Shown here piece after piece: positions 53,136 through 62,300 of a stretch of 64,000 nucleotides of DNA. Position 1 is the first letter of the stretch. Each line of letters begins with the position of its first letter. Made by a program: the position numbers and the translations under genes. This DNA is from Christiangramia echinicola DSM 19838 (GTDB lineage Bacteria > Bacteroidota > Bacteroidia > Flavobacteriales > Flavobacteriaceae): the NCBI RefSeq assembly GCF_000423065.1, contig NZ_AUHG01000011.1, positions 248,001 through 312,000 of the forward strand. Reading direction: 5' to 3'. Below the pieces are notes generated by a model. It was not told the origin of the DNA, ran no database searches, and saw nothing but the letters and a program-made list of their open reading frames with translations.

Positions 53136-54290
53136 TTAAAAATAGTAGCCTATATTGATATTGAATCTTGCTTCCCATTTAGCATCGGAATTTCCAGTAG
53201 AAAAATCATCTACGAAATTACCTCCCAGCCAGGAATGATTATAACCGGCGGCGTAATCTATATAGGTATATACATGGCCCGCGCTTATAAGAACTCCGGT
53301 CACATTCATGAAGGAGTCCTCAAAACTGGCTATTTTCTTGTCCATGTAGCCAAAGTCATTATAAAATTGAAGATTGCTGATTGGTCCTAATTTTACAGGG
53401 ATACTTTTTGAAAAAGCAAAAGTGTAAATATTGAAGTCTGATGCTACTTCATATGGAACACCATAAGCTCCCATTTGGAGGATATCTTTAGATTCTCCTG
53501 GTAAATTCTTTGGGTCATTATTGATGGTCATGGCCTGCAATTTGAAATTCCAGTTCTGGAAATCCACTTCATAATGCAAGGCAAGTCCGCTATGTGATCC
53601 TGTTTCTTTAGTGTCAAGATTATATAAACCTCCATATTGAGCGGAGAATCCAAGACGATTTTTGATGGAATCCCCGAACTTATAGATCAACTTTCCGTTT
53701 ACCTGGTTTACTTCCTTGTTACGACCAACTACATCGTATGAATATCTGTCTGGAGATGTTTCAGTGTCACCTCCAAAACGTAACTCTTCTGCATTTTTAT
53801 AGAAGGCTAGATTATATTCGAATTTTTCACCTGCATGAAGGTACTTAACGCCCATGTCATGATCATCTTCCAGGCCAAAATAGTAAGTGAGGTTGAAAAA
53901 CCAGTTATGGGAGTTGTATTGCTGTATCCCGAAAGGAACCTGGCTTAGTCCTACCTGGATTTCATCCTCCTCATTAAAACGATAGCCTACCCAACCTTGT
54001 TTCATAAATCCACCCCCAAAGGCTTCAGAATATAAACGATATTCGGCATTTAAATAAAGATCTTTCCAGGCTGCATCAAAATTGACCCTGAACATATCAT
54101 AACCAAAATCACCTCCACGGTTCTTTTGTCCCTCTTTCCAGGAAGAAAGATTGTAATTGAATCTTACAGCTCCGCCAACTGAAATTTCAGGTTTTTCCTG
54201 TGCGTAAATTTGATTTAATCCTGGAGAAAACATCCCAAATAAGAAAATGGGAATGAATAGGAATTTCCGTAGGGTAGATATTCTTTTCAT
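53136..54290 (-). CDS. Outer-membrane beta-barrel (porin-like) protein
   Basis: The 384-residue protein starts with a signal peptide (MKRISTLRKFLFIPIFLFGMFSPGLNQIYAQ). The rest alternates short beta strands rich in aromatic and charged residues and ends in the aromatic IGYYF typical of barrel C-termini. No channel family was placed. It is the first gene of the BCCT operon and may bring compatible solutes across the outer membrane. Confidence 0.75.
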   Translation of the reverse strand: MKRISTLRKFLFIPIFLFGMFSPGLNQIYAQEKPEISVGGAVRFNYNLSSWKEGQKNRGGDFGYDMFRVNFDAAWKDLYLNAEYRLYSEAFGGGFMKQGWVGYRFNEEDEIQVGLSQVPFGIQQYNSHNWFFNLTYYFGLEDDHDMGVKYLHAGEKFEYNLAFYKNAEELRFGGDTETSPDRYSYDVVGRNKEVNQVNGKLIYKFGDSIKNRLGFSAQYGGLYNLDTKETGSHSGLALHYEVDFQNWNFKLQAMTINNDPKNLPGESKDILQMGAYGVPYEVASDFNIYTFAFSKSIPVKLGPISNLQFYNDFGYMDKKIASFEDSFMNVTGVLISAGHVYTYIDYAAGYNHSWLGGNFVDDFSTGNSDAKWEARFNINIGYYF

Positions 54291-54408
54291 TTTCGGTGGT
54301 TAGAATCTCTTCAAAGTACTGGAAAATCTACCGATATCCTATTTGCTTTTTATTTATTAACGTTACTTTAGGTTCTGTGAGATTATTTTCAGAAAGTTTT
54401 GTAAAAAA

Positions 54409-54437
54409 AATAAAGCCCCTATAAAAGGAGCTTTATT
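54409..54437 (-). terminator. Terminator after kdsA
   Basis: AATAAAGC/GCTTTATT extended by CCC/GGA-type pairs is followed, on the minus strand, by a long run of T. It begins 22 bp past the kdsA stop. Confidence 0.75.
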
Positions 54438-54458
54438 AATTGAATTTATCGGTTTTGA

Positions 54459-55277
54459 CTATAAGCTATTCACAGTTTTCCTGATCGCTACTAAATTGCT
54501 TAGTAATTTCTCCAGGTGCGCCAGATCCAGCATATTTGCTCCGTCACTTTTAGCATTTGCAGGATCAAAGTGAGTTTCTATAAATAGGCCATCCACATTA
54601 TTTACAATTCCGGCGCGGGCAATGGTTTCTATCATATCTGGTCTCCCTCCAGTAACTCCGGTGCTTTGGTTTGGTTGCTGAAGTGAATGCGTGACATCAA
54701 GAACGGTTGGAGCAAATTCACGCATGGTTGGGATGCCTCTAAAATCTACAATAAGATCCTGGTAGCCGAACATGGTTCCTCGATCTGTAACCATAACCTG
54801 CTCATTATTACAATCTGTCACTTTTGTAACCGCATGTTTCATAGCTTCCGGACTCATAAATTGTCCTTTCTTTAGATTAACAACTTTTCCTGTTTCAGCA
54901 GCGGCTACAACAAGATCTGTTTGTCTAACTAAAAATGCCGGGATCTGTAGAATGTCTACATATTCGGCAGCTAATTGAGCATCACTTATCTCGTGAATAT
55001 CTGTAACTGTTGGAATATTAAAAGTCTCTGATACCTTTCGAAGGATCTTTAATGCCTTTTCATTACCAATTCCCGTAAAACTATCTATTCTACTACGATT
55101 TGCTTTTTTAAAGGATCCTTTAAAAACATAAGGAATCTCAAGTTTATCTGTGATTGTAACAACCTTTTCAGCGATCCTCAAAGCCATATCTTCACCTTCT
55201 ATAGCGCAGGGCCCGGAAAGAAGAAAGAAATTGTCACTATTGGTATGTTTTATATTTGGTATGTTGTCCAGTTTCAT
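54459..55277 (-). CDS. kdsA: 3-deoxy-8-phosphooctulonate synthase
   Basis: The 272-residue enzyme joins arabinose 5-phosphate and phosphoenolpyruvate to make Kdo 8-phosphate for lipopolysaccharide. I start at ATG 55277 (MKLDNIPNIKHTNSDNFFLLSGPCAIE); the frame from 55325 adds an unusual 16-residue leader. GPCAIEGE, FKGSFKKANRSR, QIPAFLVRQTDL and GTMFGYQDLIVDFRGIP are the family motifs. N (rather than C) next to the metal position at FKGSFKKAN suggests a metal-independent type, judged from memory. Confidence 0.95.
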   Translation of the reverse strand: MKLDNIPNIKHTNSDNFFLLSGPCAIEGEDMALRIAEKVVTITDKLEIPYVFKGSFKKANRSRIDSFTGIGNEKALKILRKVSETFNIPTVTDIHEISDAQLAAEYVDILQIPAFLVRQTDLVVAAAETGKVVNLKKGQFMSPEAMKHAVTKVTDCNNEQVMVTDRGTMFGYQDLIVDFRGIPTMREFAPTVLDVTHSLQQPNQSTGVTGGRPDMIETIARAGIVNNVDGLFIETHFDPANAKSDGANMLDLAHLEKLLSNLVAIRKTVNSL

Positions 55278-55407
55278 TTGTTCAAAATTTGTCGCAAAGA
55301 TAATTGAATTAATATGGTACTGCAATTAAACGGAATTTGGAAAAAACGTACTGCAAAATGTAATTTTCTGTAAATTAGAATATTGTTTAATTCTAATTTC
55401 TCTGATT

Positions 55408-55893
55408 ATGAAAATTCATGAATTTATAATTCCCCAATTGCAACAGGAAGTAGCTCTAACCGAAAAATTTTTGAAAAGAATTCCTGAAGATAAAATGGGA
55501 TGGAAACCTCATGAAAAATCTATGACGATCAAACAAATCGCCAATCACCTGGCCGAAATTCCGTCTTGGATAACTGGTACTATGGAAGCAGAAGCGCTGG
55601 ATCTTAAAGGGTATTCTTCTCCGGTATTAGATTCGGTAGAAGAGATCATAAAGGAATTAAAACAGAATACGATTGTCGCTGAAACTTCCTTGAGAAAATC
55701 TGATGAAGAATTTTACAGAACATGGCAGATGACCAAAGGTGGGGAAACTTTATTCGAAATGCCAAAGTTCAATGTTTTGCAAGCGATGGTGATGAATCAA
55801 TTTCCTCATCACCGGGCACAACTTGGAGTTTATTTCAGGTTGCTTGATATCTCGGTTCCATCAACTTACGGTCCTTCTGCCGATGAAGATTGA
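55408..55893 (+). CDS. DinB-family protein
   Basis: The 161-residue helical protein has the DinB layout, with histidines in IANHLAEIPSW (near residue 50) and in MNQFPHHRAQLGVYFRLL (near residue 132) as likely metal ligands. Members include thiol transferases and proteins of unknown action. The ORF reads as single-domain and cytoplasmic. A terminator follows. Confidence 0.85.
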   Translation: MKIHEFIIPQLQQEVALTEKFLKRIPEDKMGWKPHEKSMTIKQIANHLAEIPSWITGTMEAEALDLKGYSSPVLDSVEEIIKELKQNTIVAETSLRKSDEEFYRTWQMTKGGETLFEMPKFNVLQAMVMNQFPHHRAQLGVYFRLLDISVPSTYGPSADED

Positions 55894-55898
55894 AAATA

Positions 55899-55925
55899 AA
55901 AAAACCGCCATACAGGCGGTTTTTA
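55899..55925. terminator. Bidirectional terminator between the DinB and CHRD-like genes
   Basis: AAAACCGCC/GGCGGTTTT with a six-base loop is flanked by A and T runs. Confidence 0.85.
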
Positions 55926-55948
55926 CTTAATATCAATTACGTGAATTC

Positions 55949-56497
55949 TTACATTTCTTCCAGTTCCCCACAGGCAGCCGGAATAGTAGCAACATATTCA
56001 TCATTGTTATTTATACCGTGAAGTACAATTACTCGATCTTCAAGATCGTCAAGGTCTTCTACAGTTGGGTTTCCATTTTCACCTAACATGAAAGTTTTTT
56101 CATAATTGATGTTTCCGTCAGCATCGGCTGTTGGAAAATCCTGCAGAGGAAGTAGAACTTCTCCGTAAGATGGAGCTCCTTCTGGAATAGTAATAATACC
56201 ATCTTCATCTGTATCTGCAGATGCTGGAGGGCAGGTTCCATTCTCACCATCTTCTAAACCGTGAATGTGTTGCGGGTGAGCCTGGTTAGGAGTCATTCCC
56301 TGAGCTATTACATTTACTGTAAGGATGTCTCCCTGCATAGTCACTGTAGCGGTTCCGGTCGCTCCAGAGTCATTAATAGATCCTAGTTGTGCCTCATAAG
56401 ACATCATGTTTTCCATGTTCTCATTATCATCGTCATCGTCACAACTTGCAACTCCTAATGCTAATACTGATAAAAATAATCCTTTAATTAAATTCAT
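55949..56497 (-). CDS. CHRD-like lipoprotein, acidic
   Basis: The 182-residue protein has a lipoprotein signal (MNLIKGLFLSVLALGVASC) then an Asp-rich start (DDDDDNEN). The core has SINDSGATGTATVTMQG, HPQHIHGLEDG and VIVLHGINNND, which resembles a CHRD or superoxide-dismutase-like beta sandwich with histidine-containing loops. It is strongly acidic and likely surface-exposed. Function is unknown. Confidence 0.75.
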   Translation of the reverse strand: MNLIKGLFLSVLALGVASCDDDDDNENMENMMSYEAQLGSINDSGATGTATVTMQGDILTVNVIAQGMTPNQAHPQHIHGLEDGENGTCPPASADTDEDGIITIPEGAPSYGEVLLPLQDFPTADADGNINYEKTFMLGENGNPTVEDLDDLEDRVIVLHGINNNDEYVATIPAACGELEEM

Positions 56498-56858
56498 AAT
56501 AATTTCTTTTGTTTGACCCCAAAACTATAAGCCTGTTTAGGAAGGTTCAATTTTTTAAAGCTGTTTAACACCGAAGCTTTTCAGATTTAACAATGCCCGG
56601 AAATGGAGTCATATTTTTCTGTTTGTGATTCAGATAAATAGGGCCGAAAAATGAAATTGAGTCCTATTTGAGAATTAACTTTTTTAGGAGATTTTTTAGT
56701 CTTTTGTCAATTCCTGGAGATACCTGGAGTTAGGCTGTTAATGCTGAATTAAATTTTTAAGCTTAAAGTTGTTGATTATCAGTAAATTAAAATCTTTTAA
56801 AACTACGATGGTTTAGCGAAAAATAGCTGTACATTTGCAGCCTTAAAAATAAGGCTAC
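56498..56858. other. Intergenic region upstream of typA
   Basis: No gene was seen. The region is AT-rich and carries the divergent promoters of the CHRD-like gene and typA, including the element at 56830-56837. Confidence 0.5.
56830..56837 (+). promoter_or_regulatory. Bacteroidota-type -7 promoter element of typA
   Basis: TACATTTG fits the TAnnTTTG consensus, 22 bp upstream of the ATG. A TTTA in the expected -33 zone is slightly closer than usual. Confidence 0.5.
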
Positions 56859-58661
56859 ATGACAGCTATTAGAAATATCGCGATTATCGCACACGTTGAC
56901 CACGGTAAAACTACTTTGGTTGATAAAATTATGCATCACTGTGAATTGTTCCGTGATAACCAATCTACGGGTGAACTTATCCTGGATAATAATGATCTGG
57001 AGAGAGAACGTGGAATTACGATCACTTCCAAGAACGTCTCAGTGACTTACAAGGACACTAAGATCAACATTATAGATACTCCTGGTCACGCCGATTTTGG
57101 TGGTGAAGTAGAACGTGTTTTGAACATGGCCGATGGTGTATTGCTACTGGTAGATGCTTTTGAAGGACCAATGCCTCAAACTCGTTTCGTGCTTCAAAAA
57201 GCGATCGATCTTGGTTTGAAGCCATGTGTGGTTATAAATAAAGTAGATAAAGAAAACTGTACTCCAGATGAAGTTCATGAAAAGGTTTTTGACCTTATGT
57301 TTGAACTTGGTGCTGAAGAATGGCAGCTGGATTTCCCAACCGTTTATGGTTCGGCGAAAAACAACTGGATGAGTGATGACTGGAAGAATGAAACCGATAA
57401 TATCGAGCCTTTGCTTGATATGGTTATGGAACATATTCCTGCTCCTAAAGTAGATCTTGAGGGATCTCCTCAAATGCTTATTACTTCTCTGGATTTCTCT
57501 TCATTTACAGGTCGTATTGCGATTGGAAGATTACAGAGAGGAACCCTGAAGGAAAATCAGCAGGTTTCTTTGGTGAAGCGTGATGGAAGCATCAAGAAAA
57601 CCCGAATTAAAGAACTACATACTTTCGAAGGTTTAGGCCGTAGAAAGATCGAAGAAGTACAGGCAGGTGATATTTGTGCTATCGTTGGACTGGAAGGATT
57701 CGAAATTGGTGATACTGTTGCCGATCTTGAAAATCCTGAAGGACTTAAAACGATCGCTATCGATGAGCCTACAATGAGCATGCTTTTCACAATTAACGAT
57801 TCTCCTTTCTTTGGAAAAGACGGAAAGTTTGTGACTTCAAGACATATCAAGGAAAGACTGTATAAAGAACTTGAAAAGAACCTTGCACTTCGTGTTAACG
57901 AAACCGATAGTGCAGATAAATTCATGGTCTTTGGTAGAGGTGTACTTCACTTATCTGTTCTTATTGAAACAATGAGAAGAGAAGGGTATGAGCTTCAGAT
58001 TGGTCAGCCACAGGTAATTATCAAAGAAATTGACGGAGTGAAATGTGAGCCAATTGAAGAGCTTACTATTGATCTTCCGGAAGATGTTTCTGGTAAAGCC
58101 GTGGAAATGGTGACTATGAGAAAAGGGGAGATGCTTTCTATGGAAGCTAAAGGAGAGCGAATGAATATTCAATTCCTTATTCCTTCAAGAGGTATTATTG
58201 GTCTAAGAAACCAGTTGCTTACTGCTACTGCAGGTGAAGCGATCATGGCACACAGATATAAAGAGTACCAGCCTCTAAAAGGTGGAATTCCTGAAAGACA
58301 GAATGGTTCTTTAGTTTCTATGGAGAAAGGAAAAGCTATTCCTTATTCTATCGATAAACTTCAGGATAGAGGTAAGTTCTTCGTAGATCCGGGAGAGGAT
58401 ATTTATGAAGGTCAGGTAATTGGTGAGAACTCACGTCAGGATGATATGGCGGTGAATATCACTAAAACCAAGAAACTTTCTAACGTACGTTCATCTGGTG
58501 CAGATGATAAAGCGAAGATCGTTCCTGCGATCAAGTTTTCTTTGGAAGAAGCTTTAGAATATATTCAGAAAGATGAATATGTTGAGGTTACTCCACATCA
58601 TTTAAGATTAAGAAAAATCTATCTGACGGAGAACGACCGAAAAAGAAATAAGATCATATAA
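56859..58661 (+). CDS. typA: Ribosome-associated GTPase TypA/BipA
   Basis: The 600-residue translational GTPase has G1 AHVDHGKTT, G2 RERGITI, G3 DTPGHADFGGEVER and G4 NKVD in its first 140 residues, then EF-G-like domains and the BipA-specific C-terminal part (GEAIMAHRYKEYQPLKGGIPER). It supports assembly of the large ribosomal subunit and growth under stress. The length is typical. It is monocistronic with its own terminator. Confidence 0.97.
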   Translation: MTAIRNIAIIAHVDHGKTTLVDKIMHHCELFRDNQSTGELILDNNDLERERGITITSKNVSVTYKDTKINIIDTPGHADFGGEVERVLNMADGVLLLVDAFEGPMPQTRFVLQKAIDLGLKPCVVINKVDKENCTPDEVHEKVFDLMFELGAEEWQLDFPTVYGSAKNNWMSDDWKNETDNIEPLLDMVMEHIPAPKVDLEGSPQMLITSLDFSSFTGRIAIGRLQRGTLKENQQVSLVKRDGSIKKTRIKELHTFEGLGRRKIEEVQAGDICAIVGLEGFEIGDTVADLENPEGLKTIAIDEPTMSMLFTINDSPFFGKDGKFVTSRHIKERLYKELEKNLALRVNETDSADKFMVFGRGVLHLSVLIETMRREGYELQIGQPQVIIKEIDGVKCEPIEELTIDLPEDVSGKAVEMVTMRKGEMLSMEAKGERMNIQFLIPSRGIIGLRNQLLTATAGEAIMAHRYKEYQPLKGGIPERQNGSLVSMEKGKAIPYSIDKLQDRGKFFVDPGEDIYEGQVIGENSRQDDMAVNITKTKKLSNVRSSGADDKAKIVPAIKFSLEEALEYIQKDEYVEVTPHHLRLRKIYLTENDRKRNKII

Positions 58662-58681
58662 TCTTATCATATATAATTTTG

Positions 58682-58708
58682 AAAAGCCTGCCGTTAGGCG
58701 GGCTTTTT
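58682..58708 (+). terminator. Terminator after typA
   Basis: AAAAGCCTGCC/GGCGGGCTTTT with a three- to four-base loop, then T-rich sequence, starts 21 bp after the typA stop. Confidence 0.85.
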
Positions 58709-58799
58709 CATGCAAAATTTTGCCTGAAGATTTAAAATAACTGCCTGCGAGAGTATTCTGCTAACTATGGAATGCTCTATACTTTATTGTTTAAAATAC

Positions 58800-59720
58800 A
58801 TGGATAAATCTGTACTAAAAGGATCAATTCTGGTAGCGCTTGGAGCGTGTAGCTACGGGATGCTAACCACTTTTGTGAAATTAGCCTATGAGGATGGTTA
58901 TACTTCGCATGAAGTTACCTTTTCACAAATGGCGCTAGGACTACTGGGACTTTTTCTCATAAATCTTTTTGTGCGCAAGAAGGATAATGCTGAAACCGGA
59001 ACTTCCAGGAAACTCAGTAAACTGAAATTGATCGCGGCTGGAACAACATTAGGTTTAACCAGTTTTTTCTATTATCTCGCCGTCAAATATATACCGGTTT
59101 CTATTGGAATCGTTATGTTGATGCAGAGTGTGTGGATGGGTGTTGTACTGGAAGCCATCATGAAACGGAAAAGGCCAGGCACAAAAAAGATTCTTGCAGT
59201 AATAGCGATTCTTGCAGGGACGCTACTGGCAACCAATGTTTTCAAAGATTCATTCGAGATAGACTGGAGGGGAATAGGCTGGGGAGTTCTGGCCGCGATG
59301 TCCTATACAGGAACGATCTATTGCTCTAACACAGTTTCTCTGGATATGCATTCCCTGAAACGAAGTCTATGGATGATGCTAGGTGGTTTTATCGTGGTAA
59401 GTATTATTACGCTACCGTATTTGATCGTCGAGTTTAATACTAATATTTTTCTGAACTGGGGATTGATATTAGCTTTGTTTGGGACTATCCTACCTCCGTT
59501 ATTATATACTGCCGGAATGCCGAAAATTGATGTGGGTCTTGGTGCGATCATTTCTTCTATTGAATTACCTGCGGCCGTTCTTATGGCCTATTTTTTACTG
59601 AATGAACAGGTGAATATTGTTCAATGGCTGGGAATTGGACTTATACTTCTGGCAGTAGTGCAAATGAATCTTAAGAAAAGTAGACAGCAAAAACGTAGTA
59701 AAGAGGAAATTTTCAGTTAA
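58800..59720 (+). CDS. EamA-family (DMT) transporter
   Basis: I start at ATG 58800 (306 aa, MDKSVLKGSILVALGACSYG); the frame from 58767 adds 11 residues. Ten hydrophobic helices in two repeated halves are seen, the second opening near GIGWGVLAAMSYTGTIYCSN, as in EamA carriers. The C-terminus is basic (KKSRQQKRSKEEIFS). The substrate is unknown; relatives export amino acids or drugs. Confidence 0.85.
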   Translation: MDKSVLKGSILVALGACSYGMLTTFVKLAYEDGYTSHEVTFSQMALGLLGLFLINLFVRKKDNAETGTSRKLSKLKLIAAGTTLGLTSFFYYLAVKYIPVSIGIVMLMQSVWMGVVLEAIMKRKRPGTKKILAVIAILAGTLLATNVFKDSFEIDWRGIGWGVLAAMSYTGTIYCSNTVSLDMHSLKRSLWMMLGGFIVVSIITLPYLIVEFNTNIFLNWGLILALFGTILPPLLYTAGMPKIDVGLGAIISSIELPAAVLMAYFLLNEQVNIVQWLGIGLILLAVVQMNLKKSRQQKRSKEEIFS

Positions 59721-59826
59721 TTACAGAATTATTCAGGTTAACCTTCCCTCGGGATAGTTGAGGTTATTTAAAATAGGCCGCCGCAAAGGTGTCTTATTTA
59801 TAACCTAATTTATGTAAATTTATAAA

Positions 59827-60072
59827 ATGACTGAATTTTTAGGAGTTTCAATCACCGAGTGGATCGGCTACCTGGCTTCATTTTTTGTGCTGCTTTCCTT
59901 TCTTATGAGGAATATTGTAACCTTGCGTTATGTTAACAGTATTGGGTGTTTGTTCTTTGTAGCTTACGGAATTCTTCTTTATTCCTGGCCCGTAATAATT
60001 ACCAACGTTGCTATTGTTTGTGTAAATATCTATTACCTGTTCATTAATAAAAAACCGGTTCAGGAAGCTTAG
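59827..60072 (+). CDS. Small YgjV-like membrane protein
   Basis: The 81-residue protein has three hydrophobic helices (IGYLASFFVLLSFLM, CLFFVAYGILLYSW, IITNVAIVCVNIYYLF). A short cytoplasmic end carries KKPVQEA. This fits the small YgjV-type inner-membrane group, whose function is unknown. It is convergent with, and two bp from, the ROK gene. Confidence 0.65.
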   Translation: MTEFLGVSITEWIGYLASFFVLLSFLMRNIVTLRYVNSIGCLFFVAYGILLYSWPVIITNVAIVCVNIYYLFINKKPVQEA

Positions 60073-60073
60073 T

Positions 60074-60826
60074 TTAATTTCTAGGTTGGAATTTATGTTT
60101 AGCGGCAATTGCTGCGCCCATGATGCCGGCCTTATTTCTCAATTTCGCTGGAGCTATATTAGTATTGACATTTAACTGGTCTTTGAATTCTAACCAATCT
60201 TTAGAAATACCGCCACCAATCAGGATCAGGTCTGGATTAAGGATCTTATAAATATGGTTGAGGAAAATATTGAATCTTGATCCCCATTCCTTAAAGCTGA
60301 GTTTCTCTCTTTTTTTAACTGAAGAGGCTGCCCAGTCTTCGATCTTTTCATATTCATTATAGGATAATTGTCCTAATTCAAAATTCGGGATAAGGTCACC
60401 GCTACAATAAGCGCCGCTACCAAGTCCCGTGCCTACGGTGATCATTAGAGTAAAACCATCTTCTTCTTTCCCTGCTCCAAATTTAATTTCAGCCAGGCCG
60501 GCAGCATCAGCATCATTTATAACTGCGAATTTTAATCCTGTGGCTTTTTCAAATAGTTCTTCGATATTAACTCCAACCCATTTCTTACTAAGGTTGCCTT
60601 CATCTTTGCAAATTCCTTTCTTTACAATCGTAGGGAAACCACAACCTACAACACCTTCATATTTAAAATGTTCAACAAGGGATTTTATAACCCGGGCCAT
60701 TTCTTCTGGCTCTCTGGATTCAGGAGTGGGGATTCTGAACTTAGGAGCTACGAATTCTCCGGTTTCTAGATTTACAATAGCTCCTTTGATTCCAGAGCCA
60801 CCTATGTCTATTCCTAGTATTTCCAT
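60074..60826 (-). CDS. ROK-family polyphosphate/ATP glucokinase
   Basis: The 250-residue cytoplasmic kinase has the phosphate-binding motif GIDIGGSGIKGAIV at its N-terminus, the sugar-binding NDADAAGLAEIKFG in the middle, and TVGTGLGSGAYCSG. Both GSGIKG and the short length fit polyphosphate glucokinase (PpgK) better than ATP-only ROK kinases. Which phosphate donor is used cannot be told by sequence alone. A plus-strand open frame at 60429-60962 is antisense and is not a gene. Confidence 0.85.
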   Translation of the reverse strand: MEILGIDIGGSGIKGAIVNLETGEFVAPKFRIPTPESREPEEMARVIKSLVEHFKYEGVVGCGFPTIVKKGICKDEGNLSKKWVGVNIEELFEKATGLKFAVINDADAAGLAEIKFGAGKEEDGFTLMITVGTGLGSGAYCSGDLIPNFELGQLSYNEYEKIEDWAASSVKKREKLSFKEWGSRFNIFLNHIYKILNPDLILIGGGISKDWLEFKDQLNVNTNIAPAKLRNKAGIMGAAIAAKHKFQPRN

Positions 60827-61179
60827 TATATTTTTTGAAGTTGCTACAAGTTATCAAAAATGTAGAGCTTCTAGAAAGATTTTAGATAGGATTAGGAATA
60901 TAAGATTGCGTCATATTGAATTTAATTCAGCATCTGTTGTTGGGAAGGATAAAGATTGTTAAGACCCTAAAACAAGTTCAGGGTGACGTTCTGCGATTTT
61001 CGTCATGCTGAATTTTTTTTTCATGATCTCTTGTTTAAAATCAAGTATGTTGTCGAGACCCCAGAAACGTTCTGCAATTTCCGTCATGCTGAATTTATTT
61101 CAGCATCTTTTGTTGGGGAGGACAAAGATTGTTAAGACCCAGAAACAAGTTCAGGGTGATGTGTATATTTTTCAGAAAA
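60827..61179. repeat. Region of dispersed 81-bp repeats
   Basis: Two direct copies of an 81-bp unit, at 60908-60988 and 61081-61161, share about 90% identity and the pattern CGTCATNNTGAATTT, TTCAGCATCT, AAGACCC, AACAAGTTCAGGGTGA. The segment between them contains a partial copy of the same start. Each unit has a small dyad ATGCTGAA/TTCAGCAT. A shortened reverse copy is at 42267-42327. No gene is supported here. Confidence 0.7.
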
Positions 61180-61368
61180 CTAAGATTCGCACTTTTGATT
61201 TCTGATATGTCTGATAGAAGTGATCATGGAAATTAAGATTAGGGTGTTAGATGTAAATTGAAGCCAGAATCCAAGGTCAAATTCATTTGGATAAGCATGC
61301 CAAACTATAACAATCAGCAGAATTATATTTAAGGCTGCAATGCCATAAGCGACTCTTATGTCTTTCAT
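61180..61368 (-). CDS. Small two-helix membrane protein
   Basis: From ATG 61368 (62 aa, MKDIRVAYGIAALNI) the protein has two hydrophobic helices (AALNIILLIVIVWHAY, FWLQFTSNTLILISMITSI). A longer frame from 61410 would overlap the FtsE-like gene by 40 bp. No known family. Its start abuts the FtsE-like stop, so the genes are probably coupled. Confidence 0.55.
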   Translation of the reverse strand: MKDIRVAYGIAALNIILLIVIVWHAYPNEFDLGFWLQFTSNTLILISMITSIRHIRNQKCES

Positions 61369-61369
61369 A

Positions 61370-62053
61370 CTAAAGCGATTTCTGCACAACTTCAAAAACT
61401 CGTTGCCCATCGCACTTTAAAGTCTTGGAAGGATATTTTAAAAGCAACGCATAATCGTGCGTAGCCATTAGGATCGTATTTCCATTCTTACTGATCTCCT
61501 GCAGAACTTCCATAACTTCCACAGAAGTTTGTGGATCCAGGTTTCCGGTAGGCTCGTCGGCAAGGATCAATTCAGGATCATTTAATAATGCTCTGGCAAT
61601 AGCTACCCTTTGCTGTTCTCCACCCGACAGCTGGTAGGGATACTTAAATCCTTTGGTTTTCATTCCAACCTTGTCCAGAACTTCATCGATCTTACTATCC
61701 ATTCCTTTTTTGTCTTTCCAGCCAGTGGCTTTCAATACGAATAAAAGGTTGTCTTTAATATTACGATCTGTCAATAATTTGAAATCCTGAAAAACCACTC
61801 CAAGTTTACGACGTAAAAAAGGAATATCTTTTTCCTTTAAAGTTCTTAGATTAAAATCTACAATATGTCCTTCACCTTCAGTTAGTGGTAGATCGCCATA
61901 AAGTGTTTTCATGAAGCTACTTTTCCCGGTTCCGGTCTTACCGATGAGGTAAACAAAATCACCCTTATTTACCTTAACATCAACTTCAGATAAAATAAGG
62001 CTTTCACGTTGATAGATGGCCGCGTTGGTTAATTCCAGAACAGTTTGAGACAT
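61370..62053 (-). CDS. FtsE-like ABC transporter ATP-binding protein
   Basis: From ATG 62053 (227 aa; the upstream in-frame ATG at 62119 adds 22 residues) the protein has Walker [10 protein letters not shown], signature LSGGEQQR, Walker [14 protein letters not shown] and H-loop ATHD. The length and the sequence near Walker A suggest the FtsE/LolD group. FtsE works with FtsX at the division septum, but an adjacent FtsX gene is not seen, so another role is possible. Its stop nearly touches the small membrane gene. Confidence 0.85.
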   Translation of the reverse strand: MSQTVLELTNAAIYQRESLILSEVDVKVNKGDFVYLIGKTGTGKSSFMKTLYGDLPLTEGEGHIVDFNLRTLKEKDIPFLRRKLGVVFQDFKLLTDRNIKDNLLFVLKATGWKDKKGMDSKIDEVLDKVGMKTKGFKYPYQLSGGEQQRVAIARALLNDPELILADEPTGNLDPQTSVEVMEVLQEISKNGNTILMATHDYALLLKYPSKTLKCDGQRVFEVVQKSL

Positions 62054-62139
62054 GAAATTTTGATTTGGTTTAAAATGCTGAATTATAAATCTTTCTAATT
62101 TTAATCGGCAGTTCTTCAAGTTTATTGTTCAAACAATGA

Positions 62140-62179
62140 TTGAAAGCCACCAATTAAAATACCTACTATGGGCTTTCAA
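62140..62179. repeat. Nine-bp inverted repeat in the divergent intergenic region
   Basis: TTGAAAGCC at 62140-62148 is complementary to GGCTTTCAA at 62171-62179. It lies between the FtsE-like gene and the divergent TPR gene and could be a regulator site. Confidence 0.4.
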
Positions 62180-62300
62180 ATATACATTTTTCAAAAGGCC
62201 ATCGCATACTTTTTTTTCCATTAACATAATTATAGAACTTTATCGACGTTATAGAAGCAAGCTTTAAATTATCTTTGAATTCCAATCTAAAACATCATAA

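Noticed and set aside
60429-60962. 177-codon plus-strand open frame
   Set aside because: It is antisense to the clear ROK kinase gene and extends into repeats; composition is not that of a protein gene.
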